DNA from: an uncultured Bacteroidales bacterium
GTDB lineage: Bacteria > Bacteroidota > Bacteroidia > Bacteroidales > Bacteroidaceae
Length of the DNA stretch: 64,000 nt
Direction: 5' to 3'
Assembly: GCA_902798425.1 (NCBI GenBank)
Contig: CADBWR010000013.1
Location: 35,587-99,586, forward strand
Shown here: positions 1-7,868 of the stretch, piece by piece
How the letters are laid out: every line of letters starts with the position of its first letter
How positions within the stretch are numbered: the stretch's first letter is position 1
Notes under the pieces: model-generated
What the model was told of the DNA's origin: nothing
Databases searched by the model: none
The model's input: the letters and a program-made list of their open reading frames with translations, nothing else
Position numbers and translations under genes: made by a program

Positions 1-231
1 TCATTCATCCTTACCATCATAGGTGTCTCGCTGTCTTCACGCAAGCGCAAAGGCGGCATGGGTATGTATCTGGGAATCGGACTGGCGCTATCGTTCACCT
101 ACATCCTGTTACAGACGGTGAGCGCAACCTTCGCCATCAATGCTGATACGCCACCTATCCTGGCAGCATGGATTCCAAACATTCTCTATGCCTTCATCGC
201 ATACTATTGTTATAAAAAGGCACCAAACTAA
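1..231 (+). CDS. LptF/LptG-family permease, C-terminal end (partial)
   Basis: Reading from base 1 in frame 1 gives 76 residues to a TAA at 229-231; the start lies outside the window. The fragment has a basic patch (SSRKRKGGMGMYLGIG), then hydrophobic helices and a short KKAPN end. This matches the last transmembrane part of YjgP/YjgQ permeases, which with LptB move lipopolysaccharide from the inner membrane to the periplasmic bridge. Which of the two paralogues (LptF or LptG) it is cannot be told from this piece. The DEAD-box helicase follows after 37 nt. Confidence 0.75.
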   Translation, partial: SFILTIIGVSLSSRKRKGGMGMYLGIGLALSFTYILLQTVSATFAINADTPPILAAWIPNILYAFIAYYCYKKAPN

Positions 232-268
232 ACTCATTGAAGTTGAAAGTTGAGAGTTAAAAGAAAAA

Positions 269-1582
269 ATGACATTTGAAGAAACATATTTGAACGATAA
301 CATCCTCGATGCATTATACGACATGCACTTCGAGGAGATGACACCTATACAAGAAGAGTGTATACCAAAAATACTTGACGGTCAAGACCTTATCGGTGTA
401 GCACAAACCGGAACAGGTAAGACGGCTGCCTATCTGCTGCCTATACTGAGCATGCTCGACGATGGCGGTTATCCACGCGATGCCGTCAACTGCATCATTA
501 TGTCGCCTACCCGAGAACTGGCACAACAAATAGACCAGGCCATGCAGGGCTTTGGCTACTATCTTGATGGTATCAGCAGTGTAGCTATTTATGGTGGCAA
601 CGACGGCAACCGCTTTGACGTAGAAACGAAGGGACTGAAAATGGGGGCTGACGTAATTATTGCCACCCCAGGCCGTCTGCTCTCGCACATCCGCATGGGG
701 CACCTGGACCTATCAAGACTCTCCTTCTTCGTACTTGACGAGGCAGATCGCATGCTTGACATGGGATTCTCTGACGACATCTTGAGCATTGCCAAGATGT
801 TGCCCGAAAATCATCAGACCATCATGTTCTCAGCAACGATGCCCGAGAAGATACAGCGTCTGGCACGCACCCTGCTGGACCACCCTGCCGAGGTGAAAAT
901 TGCCGTTTCGAAACCCGCTGAGAAAATACAGCAGTCTGCTTACATCTGCTATGAGCCACAGAAATTGGGCATTATCCGCCATCTGTTCAAGGCTGGCGAA
1001 CTGCAGCGCGTCATCATCTTCTCTGGAAAGAAAGACAAGGTGAAAGACATCACACGCGAGCTAAAACATATGAAGATAAACTGTGCCCCCATGCACAGCG
1101 ACCTCTCACAAGCTGAGCGCGACGAGGTAATGTACCGCTTCAAGACAGGACAGGTGGACGTATTGGTAGCTACTGATATCGTTTCACGTGGCATAGACAT
1201 TGACGACATTCTGATGGTAATCAACTATGATGTGCCTCACGATGCAGAAGACTACGTTCACCGCATCGGACGTACTGCCCGTGCACAGCGTGACGGCGTA
1301 GCTATCACCTTCGTTTCAGAAACAGACATGCGCTACTTTGCTGATATTGAGCGCTTTTTAGAGAAAGACATCCTCAAGAACCCCATGCCAGAAGGACTGG
1401 GTGAAGGACCGGAATACAAACCTTCAACACCTCGCAAAAACTCACGCGGTAGAGGAGGTCGTAAGAGAGATGACAAGCGTCACAACAGCGGTCAGAAAAA
1501 AGGTCAGAGCAGTAGTCGTAACAATGACAGTAAAAACGGCCAGAAAAGACGCAGAAGTCATAAGCCCCAAACGAGCATTTAA
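269..1582 (+). CDS. DEAD-box ATP-dependent RNA helicase, RhlE-like
   Basis: A 437-aa cytoplasmic RNA helicase. Visible motifs in order: a Q-motif region near residues 15-30 (MTPIQEECIP), Walker A AQTGTGKT, PTRELA, the Walker B box VLDEADRMLD, SAT in MFSATMP, and motif VI HRIGRTAR near residue 330. The last 60 residues are a basic, Arg/Lys/Gly/Ser-rich tail, as in RhlE/CsdA-type helicases that act on rRNA or structured mRNA, often in the cold. It starts 37 nt after the permease stop, and the gap carries a short gttgagagtt repeat. The specific RNA substrate cannot be read from sequence. Confidence 0.93.
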   Translation: MTFEETYLNDNILDALYDMHFEEMTPIQEECIPKILDGQDLIGVAQTGTGKTAAYLLPILSMLDDGGYPRDAVNCIIMSPTRELAQQIDQAMQGFGYYLDGISSVAIYGGNDGNRFDVETKGLKMGADVIIATPGRLLSHIRMGHLDLSRLSFFVLDEADRMLDMGFSDDILSIAKMLPENHQTIMFSATMPEKIQRLARTLLDHPAEVKIAVSKPAEKIQQSAYICYEPQKLGIIRHLFKAGELQRVIIFSGKKDKVKDITRELKHMKINCAPMHSDLSQAERDEVMYRFKTGQVDVLVATDIVSRGIDIDDILMVINYDVPHDAEDYVHRIGRTARAQRDGVAITFVSETDMRYFADIERFLEKDILKNPMPEGLGEGPEYKPSTPRKNSRGRGGRKRDDKRHNSGQKKGQSSSRNNDSKNGQKRRRSHKPQTSI

Positions 1583-1638
1583 GCATTTTTAAGGAAAAAT
1601 AATTAGGTGTACCGATAACAACGTATCGTTATTTTTTG

Positions 1639-1646
1639 TAACTTTG
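1639..1646 (+). promoter_or_regulatory. -7 promoter box (TAACTTTG) of rpoD
   Basis: TAACTTTG fits the Bacteroidetes -7 consensus TAnnTTTG and lies about 75 nt upstream of the rpoD ATG. I see no clear TTTG -33 box at the expected distance, so this rests on one element. Confidence 0.5.
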
Positions 1647-1720
1647 CACCGCTTTTAGAAGTAAAAAGTATTACACGTAATTGACTATCAGTTAGTTAGC
1701 AAGAATTTAAGGAGTAAAGA

Positions 1721-2593
1721 ATGAGACAATTAAAGATTCAGAAAAGTATTACGAATCGCTCAAGTGAAGCACTGGATAAGTATCTGGTGGAAATTGGCCG
1801 TGCGCCTCTGATCAGTATCGACGAAGAGATCGAACTGGCTCAGAAGATACGTAAGGGCGGTCCTGAAGGCGAGCGCGCTAAGGACAAGTTGGTGACTGCC
1901 AACCTGCGATTCGTGGTATCCGTTGCCAAGCAGTATCAGCATCAGGGACTGACGTTGACTGACTTGATTGACGAGGGTAACATCGGTCTTATCAAAGCCG
2001 CACAAAAATTTGATGAAACACGTGGTTTCAAATTCATCTCGTATGCTGTATGGTGGATTCGCCAAAGCATCCTACAGGCTATTGCCGAGCAGAGCCGTAT
2101 TGTACGTCTGCCCTTGAACCAGGTAGGCAGTCTGAACAAGATTAGCCACGAGATTAACCGCTTTGAACAGGAATTCCAGCGTCACCCCTCTGTATCGGAG
2201 CTGAGCGACGCTACCAATATGGACGAGGAGAAGATTGCCCAGTCTATGCAGGCTGACAGCCACCACGTCTCTATCGATGCTCCTTTCCAAGACGGCGAGG
2301 ACAACTGTATGTTGGACGTGATGGCTTCTGGCGAAGACTCACGCACAGACCGCCATGTAGACCACGAGTCAATGGCTCAGGAACTGAACACCGTACTGCA
2401 AAAGGTTCTGAAAGACCGTGAGATAACCATCATCCGCGAGTGCTTCGGCATTGGCTGCCACGAGAAGGGTCTGGAGGAAATCGGTGACCAACTGGGACTG
2501 ACTCGCGAGCGTGTGCGTCAGATACGCGAGAAGAGTATCGCCAAGTTGCGCGACTCAGGTAATGCACGCATTTTGATGAAATATTTAGGCTAA
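1721..2593 (+). CDS. rpoD: Primary sigma factor RpoD (sigma-70 family, short Bacteroidetes form)
   Basis: A 290-aa sigma factor that directs RNA polymerase to the unusual Bacteroidetes promoters (TTTG / TAnnTTTG) seen across this window. Region 1.2 is at the start (SSEALDKYLVEIGRAPLIS), region 2 includes ANLRFVVSVAKQYQ and the recognition segment SYAVWWIRQSILQAI, region 3 follows, and region 4 holds the helix-turn-helix TRERVRQIREKSIAKLR. The length of about 290 residues and the absence of region 1.1 are typical of the primary sigma of this phylum, unlike the 600-aa proteobacterial form. Start chosen at the ATG after an AAGGAG-like site. Confidence 0.95.
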   Translation: MRQLKIQKSITNRSSEALDKYLVEIGRAPLISIDEEIELAQKIRKGGPEGERAKDKLVTANLRFVVSVAKQYQHQGLTLTDLIDEGNIGLIKAAQKFDETRGFKFISYAVWWIRQSILQAIAEQSRIVRLPLNQVGSLNKISHEINRFEQEFQRHPSVSELSDATNMDEEKIAQSMQADSHHVSIDAPFQDGEDNCMLDVMASGEDSRTDRHVDHESMAQELNTVLQKVLKDREITIIRECFGIGCHEKGLEEIGDQLGLTRERVRQIREKSIAKLRDSGNARILMKYLG

Positions 2594-2597
2594 AAGT

Positions 2598-2628
2598 TTT
2601 GTGACTCCAAAAATAATTTGTAATTTTG
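2598..2628 (+). promoter_or_regulatory. Promoter TTTG-N19-TAATTTTG
   Basis: TTTG at 2598-2601 and TAATTTTG at 2621-2628, 19 nt apart, match the Bacteroidetes -33/-7 consensus. The element lies just after the rpoD stop, so transcription would begin near 2635. This rules out a GTG at 2601 as the start of the next gene. Confidence 0.75.
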
Positions 2629-2663
2629 GGGTCGTGAATCAGAAACGGCACATACTTATACGG

Positions 2664-4646
2664 ATGTTGATGCTGGGCATGATAACACTCATGCCCAGCA
2701 TTTGCTATGGACGTAGCCGTGCAGCAGACTCCATGCTCATCAATCGCATGTGGGAGTACTATGAACATCAACAATACGACTGCAGCGGAGTAGAGCAGAA
2801 CCTGTACATGAAATACCAGATTGCCACCAAGCGCCGCAACATATTGCTTTTCCTAATTCCCACGATGTACAGCATAGCACGAGGTGACAAGGAGTATGTC
2901 AGCGAGAGCTACAACAAGCTACACTATCACAATGCCAAGGACTTCAGCATCCAACGGCAAGTTATCTGTGGTACCATCCCACACAACAGGAACGTCATGC
3001 CTGCACTTTTCGACCTGTTGACACCTAATCTGCATAGCGTACAACTCTACCACGACAAGATTCTGTCTCCATTTCATCGCACCAACCGCTATTTCTACAA
3101 GTATCGTGTAAACAGGAAAAACGGACGGACCGTTGTCCATTTCCGCCCACGCAGCAGCAACACCCAACTTATCAGGGGCGAATCGGAGATAGACAGAAGG
3201 ACTGGTCGTGTACTGACGTTAAAATTCGAGGGAGAATTTGACATGATTAACTTCAAGATTGATGCTTTGATGAATCGGTTCGATGCGTCAAGTCCACTAC
3301 CCGACCAATGCACGACAGAGGCAACGTTCAAGTTCATGGGCAACAATATCAAATCAACCATCTCCACCTTCTATAACTGTCCCACGACACTCCCTGACTC
3401 CATTGACGATGTGGAAGACTATCAGCTTATGAAAAAGCTGCGTCCCATACCATTAGAAAAAAGAGACAAAGCCATCTATCGTGCCTATGAACTTCAAGAG
3501 GCTGAGGCAGAGCGGAACGACACCATCCACAAGTCAAGCAACAAGCTGAAGGAGGCTGCATGGGACTTCGTAGGAGATAATCTTATCAACAGCACACACA
3601 CCCACACAGAGAACATATCGTTAAACATATCACCATTGCTAAATCCGCTGTACATGGGTTATAGCCCGTCATTAGGCATTTCCTACAAACTCAATGTGGG
3701 TGCCCGCTATGCCTGGAACAAGAATCGCTATCTGACCCTCAATCCGCAGTTCGGTTACAGCTTCAAGAGGGATCAGTTCTACTACACCCTGCCCCTTCGT
3801 ATGACCTACAACCCCAAGCGCAACGGTTATGCAGAGGTGACATGGGGTAACGGCAACCGCACCTCGCATGCAGCACTCTACGAAGCCTATCAGAAAGTCA
3901 TGGGCGACACAGCTGTGATGCCGGAGTTCAAGGACGAATACGTACAATTGGTCAATAATATCATGTGCTACGACTGGCTGGAACTGACAACAGGTGTCAT
4001 CTACCACCGCCGTTGGAGCGTAGATCCTGAGAAAATGGATGAGGCAGGACTCACCAGTCGCTATAACAGTTTTGCGCCGCTGATCAGCGTCCGACTACGT
4101 CCCTGGAAGAAAGGTCCTACACTCACCGCCAACTATGAGCGAAGTTTCAGCAACATCTTCCATTCAAACCTCAACTACGAGCGTTGGGAGTTCGACGCCG
4201 CTTATAAACATCAAAACAAGAGCGTGCGCATTCTGAACCTGCGCGCAGGAGCCGGTTTCTATTCCCACCGCACCACCGACTTCTTCGTGGACTACACCAA
4301 TTTCCGCGACAACAACCTGGCGACAGGTTGGGAAGATGACTGGTCTGGGCAGTTCCAACTGGTTGACAGCCGTTGGTACAATTCTTCAGAGTATTATCTG
4401 CGCGGCCACTTGTCATACGACTCACCTCTGTTAATGCTTTCGTGGATGCCATGGATAGGACGCATCGTAGAGACAGAGCGTATCTATCTCAGTGCCATGT
4501 CCATCGAACACACACGTCCCTATTTTGAGATAGGCTACGGCTTCAAGACGCGTTATCTCTCAACAGCGTTCTTTGCCAGTTTTCTCAACACCCAATATCA
4601 GAAATTTGGTTGTAAATTCACCTTAGAACTATTCCGCCGATGGTAA
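2664..4646 (+). CDS. DUF5686-like outer-membrane beta-barrel protein
   Basis: An exported protein of about 660 aa. The chosen ATG opens a short hydrophobic signal (MLMLGMITLMPSICYG); a GTG at 2634 would add a basic n-region (NQKRH) and is an alternative, since both lie after the promoter at 2598-2628. The first part is a soluble region; from about residue 340 there are many alternating aromatic/polar strands, and the chain ends in FTLELFRRW, the aromatic C-terminus expected of an outer-membrane barrel. This matches DUF5686-type proteins of Bacteroidetes. Function is not established. Its stop overlaps the start of the AddA-like gene (ATGGTAA). Confidence 0.7.
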   Translation: MLMLGMITLMPSICYGRSRAADSMLINRMWEYYEHQQYDCSGVEQNLYMKYQIATKRRNILLFLIPTMYSIARGDKEYVSESYNKLHYHNAKDFSIQRQVICGTIPHNRNVMPALFDLLTPNLHSVQLYHDKILSPFHRTNRYFYKYRVNRKNGRTVVHFRPRSSNTQLIRGESEIDRRTGRVLTLKFEGEFDMINFKIDALMNRFDASSPLPDQCTTEATFKFMGNNIKSTISTFYNCPTTLPDSIDDVEDYQLMKKLRPIPLEKRDKAIYRAYELQEAEAERNDTIHKSSNKLKEAAWDFVGDNLINSTHTHTENISLNISPLLNPLYMGYSPSLGISYKLNVGARYAWNKNRYLTLNPQFGYSFKRDQFYYTLPLRMTYNPKRNGYAEVTWGNGNRTSHAALYEAYQKVMGDTAVMPEFKDEYVQLVNNIMCYDWLELTTGVIYHRRWSVDPEKMDEAGLTSRYNSFAPLISVRLRPWKKGPTLTANYERSFSNIFHSNLNYERWEFDAAYKHQNKSVRILNLRAGAGFYSHRTTDFFVDYTNFRDNNLATGWEDDWSGQFQLVDSRWYNSSEYYLRGHLSYDSPLLMLSWMPWIGRIVETERIYLSAMSIEHTRPYFEIGYGFKTRYLSTAFFASFLNTQYQKFGCKFTLELFRRW

Positions 4647-7600
4647 AACCTCTCACCGTATACAAGGCCAGCGCAGGTTCCGGAAAGACATTCACGCTGG
4701 CGGTAGAGTATATCAAACTGCTGATAGAAAATCCGCACAGCTATCGCAATATTCTGGCTGTCACCTTCACCAACAAGGCGACGGAAGAGATGAAGATGCG
4801 CATACTCAGTCAGTTGTATGGCATCAGCCAAGGACTCAGCGACTCACAGAATTATACCAACCGCATCTTAGCGGAAACAGGGCTACCGGAGAAGATGGTT
4901 CGCGAACGGGCTGGCATAGCCCTACGCCTGCTGTTGCACAACTACAACTACTTCCGTGTAGAGACTATCGACTCATTCTTTCAGAGCGTATTGCGCAACC
5001 TGGCTCGCGAACTCGATTTGACAGCCAACCTGCGCATCAGTCTGAACGACATACAGGTTGAAGAGCAGGCCGTAGACCAACTTATCGATTCGCTGACACA
5101 TAGTGACCGCATGCTGCAATGGTTGCTCAGCTATATCATGGAAACCATCAGTGACGACCGCTCATGGAATATCATCGGACAGGTAAAACAATTTGGAAAG
5201 ACCATCTTCCGTGACTACTACAAGAGCAACAGCAAAACGCTCACCAGCAAGATGGAAGTGAAGGGATTCATCGAAGAATATACCAAACAGCTGAAAGAAC
5301 TGCGCAGTACGGCCTTGGAACGCATGAAATCGATAGGCAACGAATTCTTTGATATTCTGGAAAGCGAAGGACTCTCTATGGACGATCTGTCAAACAAGAA
5401 AAGTGGTGTTGCCGGATTCTTTCTGAAACTGCAAAACGGACAGATGGATCAGGGTATTGTGGGTTCTCGTGTTTGCGACTGTAATGACGATGCATCGAAA
5501 TGGTATAGCAAGAAGAGCGAGCACGCAGAACATATACATGCCCTTGCGGAGTCTACATTAATGCCTTTGCTAAGTCGCGCTTTGGAGGAGCGTCCACGCC
5601 AATTCAAGCTATACCAGTCTGCTGACCTCACCTTGCGCCACCTCAACCAACTACGTCTGTTAGGCAGCATTGAACAGAAGGTGCGCAGTCTGAACGACGA
5701 GGCCAACCGTTTCCTGCTCAGCGATACCCAGCAGTTGCTGCACGACCTAATCAGCGACAGTGACTCACCATTTATCTTTGAGAAGATTGGCTCACAACTG
5801 GAACACGTCATGATTGACGAGTTTCAGGACACGTCGACAGTCCAATGGCAGAATTTCAAGGTGCTCCTGCAAGAGTGCATGAGTCACCAACAGTCGGGCA
5901 ATCTCATTGTGGGCGATGTCAAGCAAAGCATCTACCGCTGGCGTTCAGGTGACTGGCGACTGCTGAATGCCATAGACCAGCAATTTCCGCATGCCAACGA
6001 AACGATAGAGATCAAGCCCTTGAAAGTCAATTGGCGTTCGTCACGCCATGTGATAGACTTCAACAACGCTTTCTTTCAGGCTGCAGCCCAACACGAATAC
6101 GAGCAGCAACGAGAGGAATATCCCTCTGGTGCCGAGCAACTGAAAAACGCTTACGCGGACGTGGCACAAGAGGTTCCAGAAAAGCGCGAAAACAGTGGCT
6201 ACGTCAACATCCGCCTGCTTCCCCCTACGGACTACCAAGAACAGACGATGGCTGCCATTGTCGACACCATCAGCAAACTGAAACAGCAAGGAGCCGGTTT
6301 ACAGGATATTGCCATCCTTGTACGTACCAACAAGTATATCCCGCTCATTGCAGCCTATTTCGACGAACAGTTGCCCGACGTGCGCATCATCAGCGACGAG
6401 GCTTTCCGTCTGGATGCTTCTGTGACGCTATGCCTGCTCATCCAGGCACTCCATCTGCTCACCCACCCTGACGATCTGTTGGCCAAGGCCACCATCGTCA
6501 AACTCTACCACAAGAGTGTGCTCGGCGACAACATCGCTGAGAATGAGCTACTTATCAAGGACCGCGAACTCGACAATTTGCTGCCCGAAACGTATATCGC
6601 TCACATGCAAGAACTGTTACGGATGCCGCTCTACGAACTAGTGGAACGCCTCTATGCCATCTTCCAGTTGGAACGCCTCAATGAGCAGAGTGCCTACCTG
6701 TGTGCCTTCTATGACCGGCTAAATCAGTTTGTGCAAGACCACACATCGGACATCGACGCCTTCATCCACGAGTGGGAAGAGACCATCTGCAGCAAGACCA
6801 TCCAGAGCGACGCCACCGACGGCATACGCATTCTTTCTATCCACAAAAGTAAGGGATTGGAGTTTAAGCATGTCATCATCCCCTTCTGCGACTGGCGTCT
6901 GGAGATGCCCGATGTGCTATGGTGCAAACCTACTGAGGCACCTTTCGATGCACTACCGCTGGCCCCCATCGACTTTGGTGCAACGCAGATGAAGGAAACC
7001 ATCTACGAGCATGACTATTTGGACGAACACTTACAAAACACGGTTGACAACCTCAACCTGCTGTATGTCGCCTTTACACGTGCAGCAGACAGTCTATTTG
7101 TCATCGGTCAGCGTGGCGCCAAGAGCAACCGATCGTTACTCATCGAGGCTGTATTGTCGAAGATAAAACTGGAAGGTTGCAGCCTCAGCGGTGAAGAGGA
7201 CAAAGACAGTGAATTGGCATTCGAATACGGCGCGCTGAAAGCCCAGACATCAGCCCTCAGCCATCAGTCATCAGCCAACGTCTTCCTCCAGCCCGTCACA
7301 CCCGTACAGATTCAATTAGAGACCTTCGAGAACAAAACAGAGTTCCGGCAAAGCAACAAGAGCCGCGAATTCGTGGATGGTGACGATGAACAGCAGGAAC
7401 TGAGCTACATCAAAATAGGTAGCGTACTGCACGAGGTTTTCTCGACCATCCGAACCACAGCCGACATTGAACAGGCCTTGCGCCAACTGCAACACGACGG
7501 GGTACTTTACGACGACGAGGTAACATCGGCCAAGCTGACAAGCATGTTAAACAAGAGATTGAACAACGAACGCGTAAAAGATTGGTTCTCTGGAAATTGG

Positions 7601-7849
7601 AAACTTTTTAACGAATGCAGTATTCTAAAGCTCAACGATGCTGGTGTGGTAGAAGAGCGACGTCCAGACCGTGTAATGACAGACGGAAAAGAGACGCACG
7701 TCGTAGACTTCAAGTTCGGTCGTCCCAAGCCAGAATACCAAGAGCAGGTGCGCGAATACATGCAGTTGCTACAGCAGATGGGGCATCTGAATGTGAAGGG
7801 GTGGCTGTGGTATGTTTACAGCAATAAAATTGAGGAAGTTAAGAGGTAA
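4640..7849 (+). CDS. AddA/RecB-like UvrD-type helicase-exonuclease
   Basis: A 1069-aa superfamily 1A helicase with a C-terminal nuclease. Walker A is ASAGSGKT (residues 10-17), followed by VTFTNKATEEM (motif Ia); motif II is in VMIDEFQDTS, and later motifs include VGDVKQSIYRWRSGD, HKSKGLEF and YVAFTRA. The C-terminal PD-(D/E)XK site is RPDRV followed by VVDFKFG (D1023, K1025). Together with the next gene this is the AddAB type of recombinational repair nuclease, which resects double-strand breaks. A stretch at 7249-7279 encodes TSALSHQSSA from a cagccatcag-type simple repeat and looks like an in-frame insertion. The next gene follows after 19 nt. Confidence 0.88.
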   Translation: MVKPLTVYKASAGSGKTFTLAVEYIKLLIENPHSYRNILAVTFTNKATEEMKMRILSQLYGISQGLSDSQNYTNRILAETGLPEKMVRERAGIALRLLLHNYNYFRVETIDSFFQSVLRNLARELDLTANLRISLNDIQVEEQAVDQLIDSLTHSDRMLQWLLSYIMETISDDRSWNIIGQVKQFGKTIFRDYYKSNSKTLTSKMEVKGFIEEYTKQLKELRSTALERMKSIGNEFFDILESEGLSMDDLSNKKSGVAGFFLKLQNGQMDQGIVGSRVCDCNDDASKWYSKKSEHAEHIHALAESTLMPLLSRALEERPRQFKLYQSADLTLRHLNQLRLLGSIEQKVRSLNDEANRFLLSDTQQLLHDLISDSDSPFIFEKIGSQLEHVMIDEFQDTSTVQWQNFKVLLQECMSHQQSGNLIVGDVKQSIYRWRSGDWRLLNAIDQQFPHANETIEIKPLKVNWRSSRHVIDFNNAFFQAAAQHEYEQQREEYPSGAEQLKNAYADVAQEVPEKRENSGYVNIRLLPPTDYQEQTMAAIVDTISKLKQQGAGLQDIAILVRTNKYIPLIAAYFDEQLPDVRIISDEAFRLDASVTLCLLIQALHLLTHPDDLLAKATIVKLYHKSVLGDNIAENELLIKDRELDNLLPETYIAHMQELLRMPLYELVERLYAIFQLERLNEQSAYLCAFYDRLNQFVQDHTSDIDAFIHEWEETICSKTIQSDATDGIRILSIHKSKGLEFKHVIIPFCDWRLEMPDVLWCKPTEAPFDALPLAPIDFGATQMKETIYEHDYLDEHLQNTVDNLNLLYVAFTRAADSLFVIGQRGAKSNRSLLIEAVLSKIKLEGCSLSGEEDKDSELAFEYGALKAQTSALSHQSSANVFLQPVTPVQIQLETFENKTEFRQSNKSREFVDGDDEQQELSYIKIGSVLHEVFSTIRTTADIEQALRQLQHDGVLYDDEVTSAKLTSMLNKRLNNERVKDWFSGNWKLFNECSILKLNDAGVVEERRPDRVMTDGKETHVVDFKFGRPKPEYQEQVREYMQLLQQMGHLNVKGWLWYVYSNKIEEVKR

Positions 7850-7868
7850 GAGGTAAGAGTTAAGAGGT

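Noticed and set aside
2601-2663. GTG start at 2601 for the DUF5686 protein
   Set aside because: The stretch holds the promoter's -7 box at 2621-2628, so it cannot be translated from that promoter.
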